From NCBI RefSeq assembly GCF_017876165.1, contig NZ_JAGINQ010000027.1, positions 1 through 64,000 on the forward strand: a stretch of 64,000 bases of DNA. Reading direction: 5' to 3'. Of the stretch, positions 7,672 to 15,340 are shown piece by piece. Position numbers and translations under genes: made by a program. Source of the stretch: Azospirillum soli. Lineage in GTDB: Bacteria > Pseudomonadota > Alphaproteobacteria > Azospirillales > Azospirillaceae. The notes beneath the pieces are model-generated. The model made no database searches and was not told the origin of the DNA. It saw only the letters and a program-made list of their open reading frames with translations. How positions within the stretch are numbered: position 1 is the stretch's first letter; the number at the start of each line of letters is the position of its first letter.

Positions 7672-8636
7672 TCACACGACGCGGACGGACTTCGGGCGTC
7701 CGAAATCGAGCATGCGGTTGAGGACCTCGACGGCGACCACGATTTCGGTGGCTTGCGCCCCCTCGGTATGGGAGCGCAGGGCGTCGCCGATCACCCGCTT
7801 GAAGCGCCCGATCTGGGCCTCCACCAGGGCGCGCAAATTGTATCGGCTGTTGCGTTGTCAATTCAGCCGCCCGGTTTCGGCGATCCGCTGAAGGTGCCGG
7901 TCGCGCTGCGTCGGCGTGGTTTCGGCGGTGTCGCTGAGCACGGCGCCGACGCGCGGCGGCACCACGACCGCAGCCTCCGGATGGCGCGCCTGCATGTCGG
8001 CGTAAACGCCCAGACAGTCGTAGGCGCCGTCGCCCAGGAAGGCGGCGATCAGGTCAGCCACCTGATCCAGCAGCGGCCCGACCTGTGCGGCGTCATCGAC
8101 CGCCCGGTCGGTCAGAGCCCGGCGACAATCCGGCCGCTTGCCACATCCATGCCGATGTGCAACTTCCGCCAGGATCGCCGCTTCTTCGTGCCGTGCTTTT
8201 CGATCAGCCATTCGCCGGGGCCGCACAGCTTCAGCCCGGTGCTGTCCACCAACAGGTCGATCGTGCCACCGGTCAGGCGTCGCGCCGGCAGGATCACGGT
8301 CCAGGCGCGTCGGCCGAGCGTGGTGTGGTCGGGCACCGGCAGATCCAGGCCGAGCAGCTGGAGGATTGAGCCGATCAGCCCCTCGGTCTGGCGCAGCGCC
8401 AACCGGAACACCGCGCGCAGCATCAGCGCCGTCGTGATCGCAAGATCCGAATAGCAGGCCTGGCCCCCGGCGTGCTCCGCGCCGCCGCCCTCCACGTCGC
8501 GATCGCCGCGTCGGTGAACCAGACGGTCAAGCTGCCCCGCCGCCGCAACGCCGCATCGTACTCCGCCGGGTTGGTCACGCGCCGCTTCGGTCGCGGGATA
8601 TGATGGCGGCGGGCCGGCATTGGCCTTGTGCGGCAT
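7672..8636 (-). pseudogene. IS5-family transposase, copy A, multiply broken
   Basis: Pieces of one transposase lie in all three frames. MPHKANA starts it; RRHHIPRPKRRVTNPAEYDA is in another frame; YSDLAITTALMLRAVFRLAL, LLVDSTGLKLCGPGEWLIEK and KLHIGMDVASGRIVA are in a third. After a further shift comes LTDRAVDDAAQVGPLLDQVA with GDGAYD. The C-terminus (ALVEAQIGRFKRVIGDALRS, VLNRMLDFGRPKSVRVV) follows an in-frame TGA. Copy B has TGG (Trp) at that place, so this is a nonsense mutation. At least three frameshifts plus the stop make the copy inactive. Confidence 0.85.
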
Positions 8637-8753
8637 TAAAGCGAATTTGCATTCGCTTTAGATTCATATGGCCTCATGTGCCGGCCGGGCTTCGGCCACA
8701 CGTGCGGCCGGGACCGCCGTCGCGGTCCAAAGCGGATGGAAATCCGCTTTAGG
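8636..8753. repeat. Possible MITE-like insert with hairpin ends
   Basis: The left end is the palindrome TAAAGCGAATTTGCATTCGC..TTTAG near 8636-8662, and the right end holds AAAGCGGATGGAAATCCGCTTTAG near 8730-8753. Both ends are hairpins with a related AAAGCG...CGCTTTAG core. The roughly 118-base segment is inside IS copy A but absent from copy B, which suggests a small inserted element. Confidence 0.4.
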
Positions 8754-8859
8754 AAACCATGGGAGCAGCGGAACGGCGGCCCCTCTCTATCGCCGCCAGC
8801 GCCTCGCTGCAACACGCTGCTCTGGGACCATCCGGCGAACCGGCCGGACACCGGCGCGG

Positions 8860-9276
8860 TCAGTGCCCGGGCGGCTCCGCCAGCCAGTCTTCGCACCGCA
8901 GCCCGGCCACGTGGCTGAACTCACCGAGATTGCCCGTCACCACGACAAGACCGCGGCTGCGGGCGTGGCCGGCGATCATCAGGTCGTACGGTCCGATCAC
9001 ACGGCCCTGGCGCTCCAGCTCGGCGCGGATGTTGCCAAAATGGCCGGCGGCCTCCTCGTCGAAGGGCAGCACGTCGAGGCGGGCGGCCAGCCGCTCGACC
9101 TCGTGGCGCTTTTCGGCCGGACGGTCCGACTTGGCGGCGCCATGCAGCAGTTCGGCGAGCGTGACCGCCGAGATGCACAGGCCGCCCGCCTCGGCGTTGA
9201 GCCGGGCCCGGGCGCTCGGCGGGCGGTCGCGCAGGGCGCGGATGCAGACGTTGGTGTCGAGCATGTAGCGCAGCAT
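8860..9276 (-). CDS. vapC: VapC-family PIN-domain toxin (ribonuclease)
   Basis: This 138-residue protein begins MLRYMLDTNVCIRALRDRP. The acidic residues of the PIN active site are visible: Asp in LDTN, Glu in TLAELLHG, Asp in GPYDLMIAGHA and the C-terminal VTGNLGEF block (usually VTNNxREF). VapC toxins cut tRNA or rRNA and are held inactive by VapB. The start is set by the one-base TGATG overlap with the VapB stop. Longer upstream readings are antisense to nothing useful and lack a start in context. The gene ends 40 bases from the IS copy A end. Confidence 0.9.
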   Translation of the reverse strand: MLRYMLDTNVCIRALRDRPPSARARLNAEAGGLCISAVTLAELLHGAAKSDRPAEKRHEVERLAARLDVLPFDEEAAGHFGNIRAELERQGRVIGPYDLMIAGHARSRGLVVVTGNLGEFSHVAGLRCEDWLAEPPGH

Positions 9277-9500
9277 CACCACGCCTCGCGCTCCTGGGCG
9301 GCGGGCTGGTCGCGGTCCGGAAAATCGATGCCGGGCGACTCGAAGAAATCGTCCCAGACGCTGTCCGCCGGGACGATGACCCGGCGCGCGCCCTCGCGCA
9401 GGATGACTACCTCGCGGACGTGCGCAGGAAACGATACGTCCTTGGGCAGCCGGACGGCTTGGCTGCGGTTGGACTGGAACAGGGTCGTGCGGATCGTCAT
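9276..9500 (-). CDS. vapB: VapB-family antitoxin (AbrB/SpoVT-like)
   Basis: This 74-residue protein begins MTIRTTLFQSNRSQAVRLPK. That is the swapped-hairpin beta-barrel DNA-binding motif of VapB antitoxins (FxSNRSQAVRLPKD). The C-terminal segment (VWDDFFESPGIDFPDRDQPA) is the part that normally wraps the toxin and blocks its active site. It is followed directly by vapC with a one-base overlap. The pair probably represses its own promoter in the 66 bases upstream. Confidence 0.9.
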   Translation of the reverse strand: MTIRTTLFQSNRSQAVRLPKDVSFPAHVREVVILREGARRVIVPADSVWDDFFESPGIDFPDRDQPAAQEREAW

Positions 9501-9566
9501 GAACCACTTCCGGCGTATATCCCAACGGCGAGGGCCGCAATGCCGTCGTGATCGGCCGCGCTCTTT

Positions 9567-9864
9567 TCACGGGGCCTTGCCACGACGCGCTTGGTTCAGG
9601 CGCAAGGCGATGAAGTCCGAAGCGGCGGCCACCGGGCTTTTCCCCGCACCCGCACCATCAGCCCCGTCGCCGCCTCGCTCCGCGGCTCCAGCCGTCCGGG
9701 ACAGCGGCCAGCCGGCGGTTTGCCGCACTGTTTCCGCCGCCCGCGCGTTGCCCCGGAACACCGGGAACATCCGGCACAGCTCATCCACCGCGGCCAGTCC
9801 CCCCCCCCCCGCGCCGCCAGGTGGCCTGGATCAGCGCCGCTTCCTCTTCGCTCACGGTGAACAT
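9567..9864 (-). pseudogene. Small hypothetical gene, frameshifted at a G12 tract
   Basis: On the minus strand an ATG at 9864 begins MFTVSEEEAALIQATWRRGG. After a run of twelve G (C12 at 9799-9810 on the plus strand) a different frame continues sensibly as LAAVDELCRMFPVFRGNARA and AAETVRQTAGWPL. One G more or two fewer would make a single protein of about 99 residues. The tract may be a phase-variation site, a fixed mutation or a sequencing error. The family was not recognised; the sequence is helical and acidic at the start. Confidence 0.45.
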
Positions 9865-10122
9865 CGCTCATGCCCCAAGGGTGCGGATCGGACCGGCGCC
9901 ATCCGACATGACACCGGACCGGCCGGACAGCTCGGTTCGCATGCGCCGCCAAAGGAACCTTCCGGGTCCTGATCGAGGGACCGCGACGCCGGGCGGCGCT
10001 TTCGGACAAGGCCTTGGGGCATTGGATCATCCGGGTGGAAAGCGCTCCCTCGGAACAGAAGGTTTGGAATCGGCACGAGACCTGCGCCAGCCGAAAGCCC
10101 TCCCCGGTCCGGAGCCCGCGTT

Positions 10123-11220
10123 GTGAACAATGACGATGATGCCGTCTGGCGCCTGCCGGCAACGGTTCAGGGCCGTGACGTTCGGCTGAAGACCGGAGGC
10201 GAAGAGCCACCGCTCTCCCCGAACGGCAAAGCCCGGCTCCGGCGCATCGTGACCAAGGTCCCCGAAGTCATGGTAAAGCTGACCGGGCGCTCCCGAGGGA
10301 TCGCCGGGCACCTCCTCGGGCAACTGGACTACATCACCCGCAACTGGCGCCTGCCCGCCGAAACGCAGGACGGCGAGCGCATCACTGACCGCGCGCGGTT
10401 GCTAGCCCTGCACGACGACTGGCTGCTCGCCAACGCGGCGGAAGGCCGGGGCAAGACTGGTCCGAACACCGCCCAGAGCGTCGCCATCACCCTGTCCATG
10501 CCGCCCGGCACCCCATCCGATCGGGTCGAGGCCGCGGTGCGCCACTGGGCACGGGAGACCTTCGCCGGCGCGCACGACTGGATCATGGCCCGCCACGATG
10601 ACGCCGGGCACCCACACGTCCACGTCGCGGTTCGCGCGGTCGGCCCGGACGGCCGCCGGCTGGCGCCGGGTCCCGCCGACCTCCAGCGCTGGCGCGAGCG
10701 GTTCGCGCGCGAACTGCGGCGGCTCGGCGTCGAGGCCGAAGCGACGCCCCGCCTTGCCCGTGGCCGGATGCGCCGGGCCGACCGCCTGCCGGCCCGCAAG
10801 GCGGAGCAGCGCGGGGTCGAACCACGCGCGGCCGAGGCGATCCGTCACGCCGCCGACACCGATTCCGGCGCACCCTCCCCGCCCCTGCCGCAGAACTGGA
10901 GCCGTGACCTTCAGGCGCGGTACGACTCCGTCCGGCGCGCCTACCTGAACCACGCCGAGGCTCTGGACCGGAGAGATACGGCCGACCGCCGGCTGGCCCG
11001 GGACATCCGGCGGTTCGTAGCGGACATGCCGGTGCCGCTGACGCGCCGGCAAGCGCTCGCCGCCGCGCTGCGGAACGCACAAAACGGCGAACCGGGCCGC
11101 GACGCCCCCTCCCCTTCTTCGCTCGTTCAGGTGCAGGCGCTGGACTTGCCCCGGGCAAGCCCGTCCCAGCGGCCGCACCGCAGCGAACCCACCCCACCCC
11201 GCCCGCGAGGGCGCGGCTGA
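10123..11220 (+). CDS. Relaxase/mobilization-nuclease-like protein
   Basis: This 365-residue protein has a GTG start; no ATG fits near the beginning. The block EVMVKLTGRSRGIAGHLLGQ followed by LDYITRNWRLPAE matches plasmid relaxases of the VirD2/MobP type. HDDAGHPHVHVAVRAVGPDG supplies the histidine triad that binds metal in HUH nucleases. The C-terminal 120 residues are basic and proline-rich and likely disordered. A catalytic tyrosine near the N-terminus is not obvious, so the true start or an N-terminal part may be missing. No coupling protein, oriT or type IV secretion genes are nearby, which suggests an orphan remnant of a mobilisable element. Confidence 0.65.
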   Translation: MNNDDDAVWRLPATVQGRDVRLKTGGEEPPLSPNGKARLRRIVTKVPEVMVKLTGRSRGIAGHLLGQLDYITRNWRLPAETQDGERITDRARLLALHDDWLLANAAEGRGKTGPNTAQSVAITLSMPPGTPSDRVEAAVRHWARETFAGAHDWIMARHDDAGHPHVHVAVRAVGPDGRRLAPGPADLQRWRERFARELRRLGVEAEATPRLARGRMRRADRLPARKAEQRGVEPRAAEAIRHAADTDSGAPSPPLPQNWSRDLQARYDSVRRAYLNHAEALDRRDTADRRLARDIRRFVADMPVPLTRRQALAAALRNAQNGEPGRDAPSPSSLVQVQALDLPRASPSQRPHRSEPTPPRPRGRG

Positions 11221-11700
11221 AGTCGGCTAATCAGCCACGGCGTGTGCATGGAAATCGCCGTGAGCCCATCGAAGGAGAGGGCCGACAACGGTTGACGTCT
11301 TGCACCGTGCAAGGCCGCTCATCCTTTTTCGGTACAGCGTCGCAGCGTCCGGCAGACCTTAACCCGCATCGGTTGCGCCAGCCCGCGAGCGGCACCGCTG
11401 GAGCAGCCGCACAGAGGCATTCGGTGCGCCAAGGTCGGTTATCGTTCGCAATTGCCCTCGCTGCCTCGGCGACCGGCGCAGAATGCCCCTTCCCCTTCTG
11501 CTACATCCACACCGCCGATTTTGACCTTTACCGGACGGTAAGATCGTCGGCTTTGGGCCAAAAGCAGCCGGGGAAAGCTTCACTCATAACGGGCATTCCG
11601 TCGACGCCTACGCGTACGCTGAGGGGGCTGAGCATTCGCTCCGTTCGGGGCTGCGGTCCGTCTCCAGTGGCCGCTCTCCTACGGCCACTCGTATGACACG
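11221..11700. other. Gene-free stretch between the relaxase gene and the MFS 3' remnant
   Basis: About 480 bases hold an open frame (11244-11696, plus) but its product has no recognisable features, no ribosome binding site and biased composition, so it is not called. No hairpin terminator or promoter stood out. Confidence 0.45.
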
Positions 11701-11717
11701 TCACTGCGATCCGGATG
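11701..11717 (-). other. Original 3' end of the MFS transporter gene, displaced by transposition
   Basis: If the transposon and one target copy are removed, the MFS reading frame runs from GHP into codons for SGSQ and a TGA whose complement lies at 11701-11703. The insertion replaced this natural tail with residues encoded by the transposon end. Confidence 0.75.
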
Positions 11718-11725
11718 GGTGTCCC
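11718..11725 (+). repeat. Left target site duplication of the IS1595-family transposon
   Basis: GGTGTCCC at 11718-11725 is repeated exactly at 15382-15389, directly outside the inverted repeats. Eight bases is the usual duplication length for IS1595-family elements. Confidence 0.88.
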
Positions 11726-11750
11726 CGGTATTCGGTAGCAAACACACCCA
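11726..11750 (+). repeat. Left terminal inverted repeat of the transposon
   Basis: The 25 bases are identical to the reverse complement of 15357-15381; beyond this point the two ends diverge. Confidence 0.9.
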
Positions 11751-11817
11751 CGGCCCGATAGCCGCCAAGCCTTTGATTTAGCTACACTCTAACCCATTCC
11801 CTTCCAATGAGGAAGCC

Positions 11818-12258
11818 ATGGGCGACACCTACGTCATCTCCGGCCTGACCGCTAAGCGCGCCGAGGTCTCCGGCATCATCGCGGACCTTGAGAAGCGCAT
11901 CGCTCAGCGCCGGGCGGACCTTGTTCACATCGACGCTGTGTTGCGCCTCTACGCCCCGGAAGTCGTTCCCGAGAACATCCCCGCCAAGGCCGTACGGAAG
12001 CGCAACGACTGGTTCAAGCCGGGCGAGCTGTCCCGCATGGTGCTGGATGTTCTGCGCGTTGCCCCAGCGCCCATGACCGGCAAGGAGATTGCCGTCAAAG
12101 TCATGGAGCGAAGGGGGTTTGACACTAACGACGCGCGGACTGCCCAGCTTATCGCCAAGGTCGTTCATAATGCAGTCACCCGGCAAGCCGCTGATTTGGT
12201 GGAGCGGGTGGAAGGCGGCAAGGTGACGGCGTGGAAGATAGCCCACACCATGTCGTAG
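11818..12258 (+). CDS. Transposon passenger, hypothetical helical protein with predicted winged-helix segment
   Basis: This 146-residue protein begins MGDTYVISGLTAKRAEVSGI. Residues about 10-45 (LTAKRAEVSGIIADLEKRIA, then QRRADLVHIDAVLRLY) form a heptad-rich helix, likely a coiled coil. Residues about 70-140 (ELSRMVLDVLRVAPAPMTGK then EIAVKVMERRGF) resemble a winged-helix fold of the kind that reads DNA or proteins. A function cannot be assigned. GAGGA eight bases upstream supports the start. It lies just inside the left inverted repeat. Confidence 0.7.
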   Translation: MGDTYVISGLTAKRAEVSGIIADLEKRIAQRRADLVHIDAVLRLYAPEVVPENIPAKAVRKRNDWFKPGELSRMVLDVLRVAPAPMTGKEIAVKVMERRGFDTNDARTAQLIAKVVHNAVTRQAADLVERVEGGKVTAWKIAHTMS

Positions 12259-12265
12259 AGCTTCA

Positions 12266-12943
12266 TTACTCTCTCTCCGACAGGGACCGTTCATGCGGGG
12301 GCAAATCTATCCAGTTCCTGAATCGCATTTGCCACTTTGTCAATTTCACATGGTGCCTCCCACCGCGCGACAAAATTTCGTCGTTAAGGCAGCAATCGTC
12401 TAGCACCGTTAGTGCTGGCGGACTGTCCGCCTCTATCTTGAAGCGCTCGCTTTTGAATTTTGCGACGTCGCGCGCTGACGGATCTACCGTGCCATGTATC
12501 GTAGCAAGCAACTCCACATAGCGGCGGCATAGCGCTTCATGAAGCCTCGACCTGGCCGAGAATGGAAGAACAAGATCGGCCGCCGAAATGGCAGCCATGA
12601 ACAAAGCTAACGCACCAGTTAGCCAACTTGGAAGTTGGGAAAATGCTGAGAAAGCCGCTGCTGATCCCGAAAAAACAGACAACGTCTTTCTAACAAACTC
12701 CATGGTGTCAAGGTGTTGGCGGCGCTTCAGATGATACCGCCAACTCTTCCCAACACTGATTGTAAGCCGCCTCACCTCCTCAGTAACGTCTATTACCTGC
12801 TGGGGGGCGGCAAAAACCTGTCCGGCGTCCTGACATTCGGTGGCCCCTGCGGAGGCGGAGGTGGGGGCGGAGGGGGCGGAGGTGGGGGCGGAGGGGGCGG
12901 CGGCGGAGGGGCAGGCCTCCCGTTCGTGCTTGATGTCGTCCAC
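12266..12943 (-). CDS. SLATT-domain two-TM protein (possible defence effector)
   Basis: This 225-residue protein starts with GTG behind GGGAGAG. The first 40 residues are low complexity (SAAAPSAPTSAPSAPTSASA). From about residue 55 the pattern is ISVGKSWRYHLKRRQHLDTM, then two close hydrophobic helices (VFSGSAAAFSAFSQLPSW and GALALFMAAISAADLVLPFS), then a charged helical stretch with RRYVELLATI. This is the layout of SLATT proteins, two-TM membrane effectors found with SMODS nucleotidyltransferases and SLOG sensors in predicted anti-phage systems. No sensor gene is next to it, so it may act alone. The assignment is by pattern only. It ends eight bases from the convergent 12258 stop. Confidence 0.65.
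   Translation of the reverse strand: MDDIKHEREACPSAAAPSAPTSAPSAPTSASAGATECQDAGQVFAAPQQVIDVTEEVRRLTISVGKSWRYHLKRRQHLDTMEFVRKTLSVFSGSAAAFSAFSQLPSWLTGALALFMAAISAADLVLPFSARSRLHEALCRRYVELLATIHGTVDPSARDVAKFKSERFKIEADSPPALTVLDDCCLNDEILSRGGRHHVKLTKWQMRFRNWIDLPPHERSLSERE
12851..12911 (+). repeat. GGCGGAGGT-type minisatellite inside the SLATT gene
   Basis: About 60 bases of nearly pure G/C with units such as GGCGGAGGTGGGGGCGGAGG repeated. On the coding strand they encode the Ala/Pro/Ser/Thr repeat near the N-terminus. Most units are multiples of three, so length changes would alter linker length more often than frame. Confidence 0.75.
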
Positions 12944-13054
12944 AGCAACTCTCCCATAATCGACCTCCGAAGGGATATCCTCATCGAAGGGGAGTCATAG
13001 TTCGCCGGCAAAGGCTCGTCACTGCGACATGACGCACAGCTCAATAATCAACTG

Positions 13055-13285
13055 CTATACGTCTTCCAGCCGCACCAACGGGCAGCCAATCGCCTTCATG
13101 CTGGCGAGGAAGAACGCGGCCGAGAAGCCACCCCGACTGAGCTTGCTGGCGACCGATGCCTTGCTCTCCGGGATGCCCATCTCGGTCAGTCGCTCGGCCA
13201 ACTGCTCATAGGTCACGTCGCGCCGCTTCAGCTCGGCCTTCATAAACCGCTTGGTGCGGTCAACCCATTCCTGTTCCTCTGACAT
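13055..13285 (-). CDS. DUF6471-type small protein (predicted helix-turn-helix)
   Basis: This 76-residue protein begins MSEEQEWVDRTKRFMKAELK. The segment DVTYEQLAERLTEMGIPESK then ASVASKLSRGGFSAAFFLAS reads as a Cro/XRE-like helix-turn-helix with a short C-terminal helix. It matches small proteins annotated as DUF6471, which often accompany mobile elements. GGAG lies seven bases before the ATG. It diverges from the transposase gene with a 114-base gap, so it could repress the transposase promoter. Confidence 0.72.
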   Translation of the reverse strand: MSEEQEWVDRTKRFMKAELKRRDVTYEQLAERLTEMGIPESKASVASKLSRGGFSAAFFLASMKAIGCPLVRLEDV

Positions 13286-13399
13286 GCGCTGACTCCGTGT
13301 CGGATTCGATTAGGAGTTAGCATATTCGGCAACTTACCCGTTGACAAGCTCACGCTTTAAAGATAGCATTTCCGACAACAACACGCCGAAAACGCCACT

Positions 13400-14413
13400 A
13401 TGTCACAGCACTTTCTCATGTCCGCCGCCGCTCGCACCGTCAGCCTGAAGCAGGTTGCGCGCATGACGGATGGGGAAGCCTGCGCGCTGTTCCGCAAAAT
13501 TCGTTGGCCGAAAACGAACGGCGCCGCCGTGTGCCCGCACTGCGACTGCCCGAAGTGCTACGAGTACACCACCCGGAACGTGTTCAAGTGCAAGGCGTGC
13601 CGGAAGCAGTTCTCCGAAACCTCGGGCACCCTGTTCGCGTGGCGCAAGCTGCCAATCCGCGATTACCTGATCGCCATCGTCATCTTCGTCAACGCGGTCA
13701 AGGGCATCTCCGCCCTCCAGCTCGGCCGCGATCTCGACGTGCAGTACAAGACGGCCTACGTCCTGGCGATGAAGCTGCGCGAAGCCATGGCCGCTGAAGT
13801 GCGCGGCGTGGTGCTGGGAGGCGAAGGAGTCGAGGTTGAGGTTGACGGCTGCTACGTGGGCGGTCACGTCCGCCCTGAGAACAAGAAGGAAGACCGCAAG
13901 GATCGCCGCCGGGCTGAGAACCAGTCCGGCAAACGTCAGGTGGTTGTCGTGGCTCGTGAGCGCGGCGGCAAGACTGTAACCATGGTGTTCGGCACCGAAG
14001 AGGAGGGCGCCTCCTTCATCAAGGCCCGCATTGACCGGAACTCCATCGTCCATGCCGACGAAGCCGCCGGCTGGAACGCGTTGCATGCCCGCTTCGCTAT
14101 GAAGCGCATCAATCACCAGGACGCCTACAGCGCGGACGGCGCCTGCACCAATCAGGCGGAGAGCTACTTTGCCCGCCTACGCCGGGCGCAGTGGGGCCAG
14201 CGCCACCGGATCTCCGGCAAGTACCTGACCCGCTACGCGGCGGAGATGGCGTGGCGCGAGGATCACCGCCGCGAGAGCAACGGGGAGCAGTTCCGCACCG
14301 TGGGCTTCCGGGCCGCCGCGCTGCCGCCGTCCGTGGACTGGTGCGGGTACTGGCAGAGGGGGGCGTGCAGCCTAATCCTATGCGTGCAAAGATTCGACTC
14401 TTTTTCGACTTGA
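13400..14413 (+). CDS. IS1595-family transposase
   Basis: This 337-residue transposase has an N-terminal zinc ribbon (VCPHCDCPKCYEY and FKCKACRKQFSETSGT), which binds DNA, then a helical segment and a DDE-type ISXO2 domain. The acidic triad is visible in EVEVDGCYVGG, IVHADEAAGWN and NQAESYFARLRR. The spacer between the first two acidic residues is lysine- and arginine-rich (RPENKKEDRKDRRRAENQ), typical of the group. The length is normal (about 300-340). The last 20 residues (RGACSLILCVQRFDSFST) look unlike the family and may come from readthrough into the next segment. Confidence 0.92.
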   Translation: MSQHFLMSAAARTVSLKQVARMTDGEACALFRKIRWPKTNGAAVCPHCDCPKCYEYTTRNVFKCKACRKQFSETSGTLFAWRKLPIRDYLIAIVIFVNAVKGISALQLGRDLDVQYKTAYVLAMKLREAMAAEVRGVVLGGEGVEVEVDGCYVGGHVRPENKKEDRKDRRRAENQSGKRQVVVVARERGGKTVTMVFGTEEEGASFIKARIDRNSIVHADEAAGWNALHARFAMKRINHQDAYSADGACTNQAESYFARLRRAQWGQRHRISGKYLTRYAAEMAWREDHRRESNGEQFRTVGFRAAALPPSVDWCGYWQRGACSLILCVQRFDSFST

Positions 14414-14451
14414 GTTTAGCATCCCGCCACTGTGTTCGTGGGGAGGATGCA

Positions 14452-14745
14452 ATGCAGGTGCAAGCAGTCGGCATACCGTGGTACCGGCGCGAAGACTGGG
14501 AAACACTCAAGCGCCTGTTCGCCGACGCGGATAAGCTACATGACGCTTACGATCAATGGCTCGTCAGCGCCGAAAAGCTCGCGAAGCATCTCAAGGCAAA
14601 GGGGATGATTGTCGAGCAAGTTCCCATCAATCCTGATGAGTTCGCCAACTGGTGCGGCATTAGACGCAAGCCTCTCGACGCCAAGGCACGCAACGACTTC
14701 GCCAACGAGTTCGTCGCCAGGAAGCACTTTTACGGAAACCGCTAA
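14452..14745 (+). CDS. Transposon passenger, hypothetical 97-residue protein
   Basis: The start is set by GGGGAGG at 14440-14446. The product begins MQVQAVGIPWYRREDWETLK and is mostly helical (ADKLHDAYDQWLVSAEKLAK, KARNDFANEFVARKHF). It has no membrane segment or known motif. Similar small proteins occur beside transposases in proteobacteria, but the function is unknown. It lies 38 bases after the transposase stop and could be co-transcribed with it. Confidence 0.65.
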   Translation: MQVQAVGIPWYRREDWETLKRLFADADKLHDAYDQWLVSAEKLAKHLKAKGMIVEQVPINPDEFANWCGIRRKPLDAKARNDFANEFVARKHFYGNR

Positions 14746-14781
14746 GGTCATCGCCACCTTCATGACAAGGATTTCTAACAA

Positions 14782-15120
14782 ATGACTCAATACGAAGAGA
14801 GATACCGGCTCTCGCTGGAAGCTTACGACGACGCGAAGAAGAAGGCGATGGCGCTTGTTGCTGACATTGCCAATGTATCCTCATCATCTCAGTACAATCT
14901 GACTGAGTTCTTGTGCGCGAACTATGGTCTTGTTCATGGCGCCAGGAGAACTTATGAAATCCAAAAGCATCGATTTAAGATGGACGAATGGCCTGATGCC
15001 GAGACGGTTCGCTCCACCTTTCAAGGCCTGTCAGATAGCTTCATGGAAGCGCACCGAGCATGGTCCGCTATCCCGGAGACTGACCGCCGGCACCTGCGTG
15101 AGCCGCCTAAGGAGCCTTAA
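14782..15120 (+). CDS. Transposon passenger, hypothetical 112-residue protein
   Basis: The product begins MTQYEERYRLSLEAYDDAKK and is helical and charged (DEWPDAETVRSTFQGLSDSF, MEAHRAWSAIPETDRRHLRE). No family was recognised. The ribosome binding site is weak (AAGGAT about 14 bases upstream). It follows the previous gene by 36 bases and overlaps the convergent small gene at 15107 by 14 bases. Confidence 0.55.
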   Translation: MTQYEERYRLSLEAYDDAKKKAMALVADIANVSSSSQYNLTEFLCANYGLVHGARRTYEIQKHRFKMDEWPDAETVRSTFQGLSDSFMEAHRAWSAIPETDRRHLREPPKEP

Positions 15121-15295
15121 GCCATTCAACCCCATCGCCGTGTATGCGCAGAGTCGCGCCATCCTCTCGCTGAACGGTGACGATCATGCGCTCACCGGTA
15201 ATGCGTTCAGCCAACCCGCAGATCGCGTTAAGTGTCGCTAAGGCTACGTCTTGCTGAGTCCATAAGGCGGCGCCCGGTTCGCTGCTAACTGCCAT
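15107..15295 (-). CDS. Transposon passenger, hypothetical 62-residue protein
   Basis: On the minus strand GGAG lies seven bases before the ATG at 15295. The product is MAVSSEPGAALWTQQDVALA followed by TLNAICGLAERITGERMIVT and ending DGVEWLKAP. It looks like a small alpha/beta protein. No function can be given. An upstream in-frame ATG (15313) exists but has no ribosome binding site. The gene reads inward from the right transposon end. Confidence 0.5.
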   Translation of the reverse strand: MAVSSEPGAALWTQQDVALATLNAICGLAERITGERMIVTVQREDGATLRIHGDGVEWLKAP

Positions 15296-15312
15296 GACAC
15301 TACTCCGGATCA

Positions 15313-15340
15313 AGGGCCGCCGTGCGGCGGCCCTGTTTGT
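15313..15340 (+). terminator. Hairpin terminator near the right transposon end
   Basis: AGGGCCGCCG-TG-CGGCGGCCCT (15313-15334) is a perfect 10-bp stem followed by GTTTGTTT. It would stop plus-strand passenger transcripts before they run antisense into the MFS gene. Confidence 0.65.

Larger units (their letters stand above)
7617..8819 (-). mobile_element. IS5-family insertion sequence, copy A (decayed)
   Basis: The terminal inverted repeats are CAGCGTGTTGCAGGGA (7617-7632) and TCGCTGCAACACGCTG (8804-8819). They match the ends of copy B at 30044-31078. No clear target duplication flanks it. It is longer than copy B (about 1203 against 1035 bases), mainly because of extra sequence at about 8640-8800. 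Confidence 0.72.

Noticed and set aside
11244..11696. A 150-codon plus-strand frame between the relaxase gene and the transposon
   Set aside because: It has no ribosome binding site, no domain and a composition typical of non-coding GC-rich DNA.
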